64,000 nt of DNA from positions 62,001 through 126,000 of the forward strand of contig WNYE01000100.1 of the NCBI GenBank assembly GCA_021396245.1. Reading direction: 5' to 3'. Shown here piece after piece: positions 63,147-64,000 of this stretch; position 1 is the first letter of the stretch, and each line of letters starts with the position of its first letter. The stretch comes from Sporothrix humicola. Its lineage: Eukaryota; Ascomycota; Sordariomycetes; Ophiostomatales; Ophiostomataceae. The position numbers and the translations under genes were made by a program. The notes below the pieces were generated by a model that was not told where the DNA came from, searched no databases, and was given only the letters and a program-made list of their open reading frames with translations.

Positions 63147-64000
63147 TTATGCCTTGATCGAGTACGTGCGCTGGAACATGTCGTTGATGTTCTCCAGGTA
63201 GTAGACGCCGCTGGCAATGTCGGCAACCTCACCCTCGGGGGTGTAGCTCTTCTGGAGGTGAGCCTTCTTGCGGAGCTCGCAGAGCTGGGGGGGTTAGCAG
63301 ATTGTCAATGAAAATACGGAGCAGAGTAGAACTTACAGCATCGTAGGTGGCAGGGGGGACGGCCTTGCGGGCGGCCAGACGGGCAGGGATGTCGAGGGTC
63401 TTGAAGATCTCCTCGGTGCTGCCGTTGATGCGGAACGAGCAGAACGAAGCGGCCAGACCGGAGCCGTAGCTGAAGAGGCCGATGCGCTTGCCCTGCAGAG
63501 CAGACGACTCGTTGTGGCTCAGAATGCCGGCCAGACCACCCCACACACTGGCGCAGTACATGTTGCCGACGTTGGTGGCAACCTGCAGACCGCTGTTGAC
63601 GCGTTCCTGGAAGCGCTTCTTGGTCAGACCCATGAAAGTCTTCTCGACAACCTTGTCGGTCAGCGACTTCTCGTAGGGCATGTCGCGCAGGTCAGCAGGG
63701 ACCTCGGCGAACTGGGCGTTGTCGGGGTTAGCCAGGTAGTCGTTGTACAGCAGGCGGGCGTAGGACTTGGCCACCAGCTTGCAGGTGGGGGCGTGGAAAG
63801 CGACGTAGTCGAAGCGGTCGAGAGGAGCCTTGGAGGCGTCGGCCTCGGCGGCAGCCGCGCCGTTGCTGTGGCCGTTGGCGCGGGCCAGGACGGTGGCCTC
63901 ACGGGCGTTGTAGGCGCGGTACGAGGCGTCCAGGGCGCGGGTGTAGCAGGTCAGCGAGTAGTGGCCGTCGACGTAGGGGTACTCGCTGGTCAGGTCGGGC
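63147..64000 (-). CDS. ERG13: Hydroxymethylglutaryl-CoA synthase, N-terminus cut by the window edge
   Basis: The last exon (63284-63147) and part of the preceding one (from the right edge to 63337) are visible, about 268 residues. The 52-nt intron runs GTAAGT to CCCCAG. The sequence 'DGHYSLTCYTRALDASYRAY', 'FHAPTCKLVAKSYARLLYND', 'NVGNMYCASVWGGLAGILS' and 'SYGSGLAASFCSFRI' is that of the C-terminal half of HMG-CoA synthase, including the catalytic-His region 'FHAPTCK'. The enzyme condenses acetyl-CoA with acetoacetyl-CoA to HMG-CoA, the entry to the mevalonate and ergosterol pathway, in the cytosol. The N-terminal half with the catalytic cysteine lies outside the window. Confidence 0.93.

Noticed and set aside
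1..64000. tRNA, 5S rRNA, CRISPR arrays or intact transposons
   Set aside because: I looked by eye for T-arm-like sequences, repeat-spacer arrays, long terminal repeats and transposase or reverse-transcriptase motifs and found none I can support; a covariance-model or repeat search would be decisive.

Overview
This 64 kb window is nuclear DNA of a filamentous ascomycete. Most introns are short (about 50-85 nt) with GTAAGT-like donors and CTAAC branch points, coding regions are GC-rich, and the gene content (GH55, GH47, Tautomerase_3, Ure2-like GST, SRPK-like kinase) is typical of Sordariomycetes. An ophiostomatalean such as Sporothrix is a guess only. I see no rRNA, tRNA, CRISPR array or intact transposon.

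Left block (1-26.3 kb), mostly conserved genes. A secreted protein cut by the left edge (-) stands divergent to a nine-exon GH55 beta-1,3-glucanase (+) that carries cysteine-rich repeats and a C-terminal tail like those of killer-toxin-type chitinases. Then come a zinc alcohol dehydrogenase (-), inorganic pyrophosphatase with a second upstream start encoding a presequence-like extension (+), mitoribosomal protein mL53 (-), the ER SNARE Sec20 ending in KDEL (+), a four-exon GNAT acetyltransferase (-), a 2062-residue acidic repeat protein behind a long pyrimidine-rich leader with two short upstream ORFs (+), and a tautomerase (+).

Middle block (about 26.5-42.3 kb), an accessory island between the tautomerase and RAD10. 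Two multicopy families that I do not recognise alternate here. Family 1 has three full-length paralogs (28.4-29.8, 37.7-39.0, 41.0-42.3 kb) sharing an 'ACCRxxEA' core. Family 2 has five copies (27.0, 34.7, 36.0, 39.8 and 40.2 kb) of a two-exon gene with a very short first exon in the two copies that keep a start codon, a 'LGHRRHxQTN' motif, a Lys/Ala/Glu-rich helical region and a 'PxCC' tail; only the 36.0 kb copy is near intact. Between them lie an ankyrin-repeat gene, a SRPK-like kinase gene and a secreted-protein pseudogene with a RIP-like mutated centre. Shared promoter sequence, splice-site decay, nonsense codons and tandem duplication suggest repeated birth and death of a module.

Right block (42.5-64 kb), conserved genes again: RAD10/ERCC1 (+), GH47 alpha-mannosidase (+), a GST with a presequence-like alternative N-terminus (+), a six-exon SR splicing factor (-), MDM1-type sorting nexin with PXA, RGS and PX domains (-), and HMG-CoA synthase cut by the right edge (-). 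Several spacers of 2-3.5 kb hold pyrimidine-rich leaders but no gene I can support.
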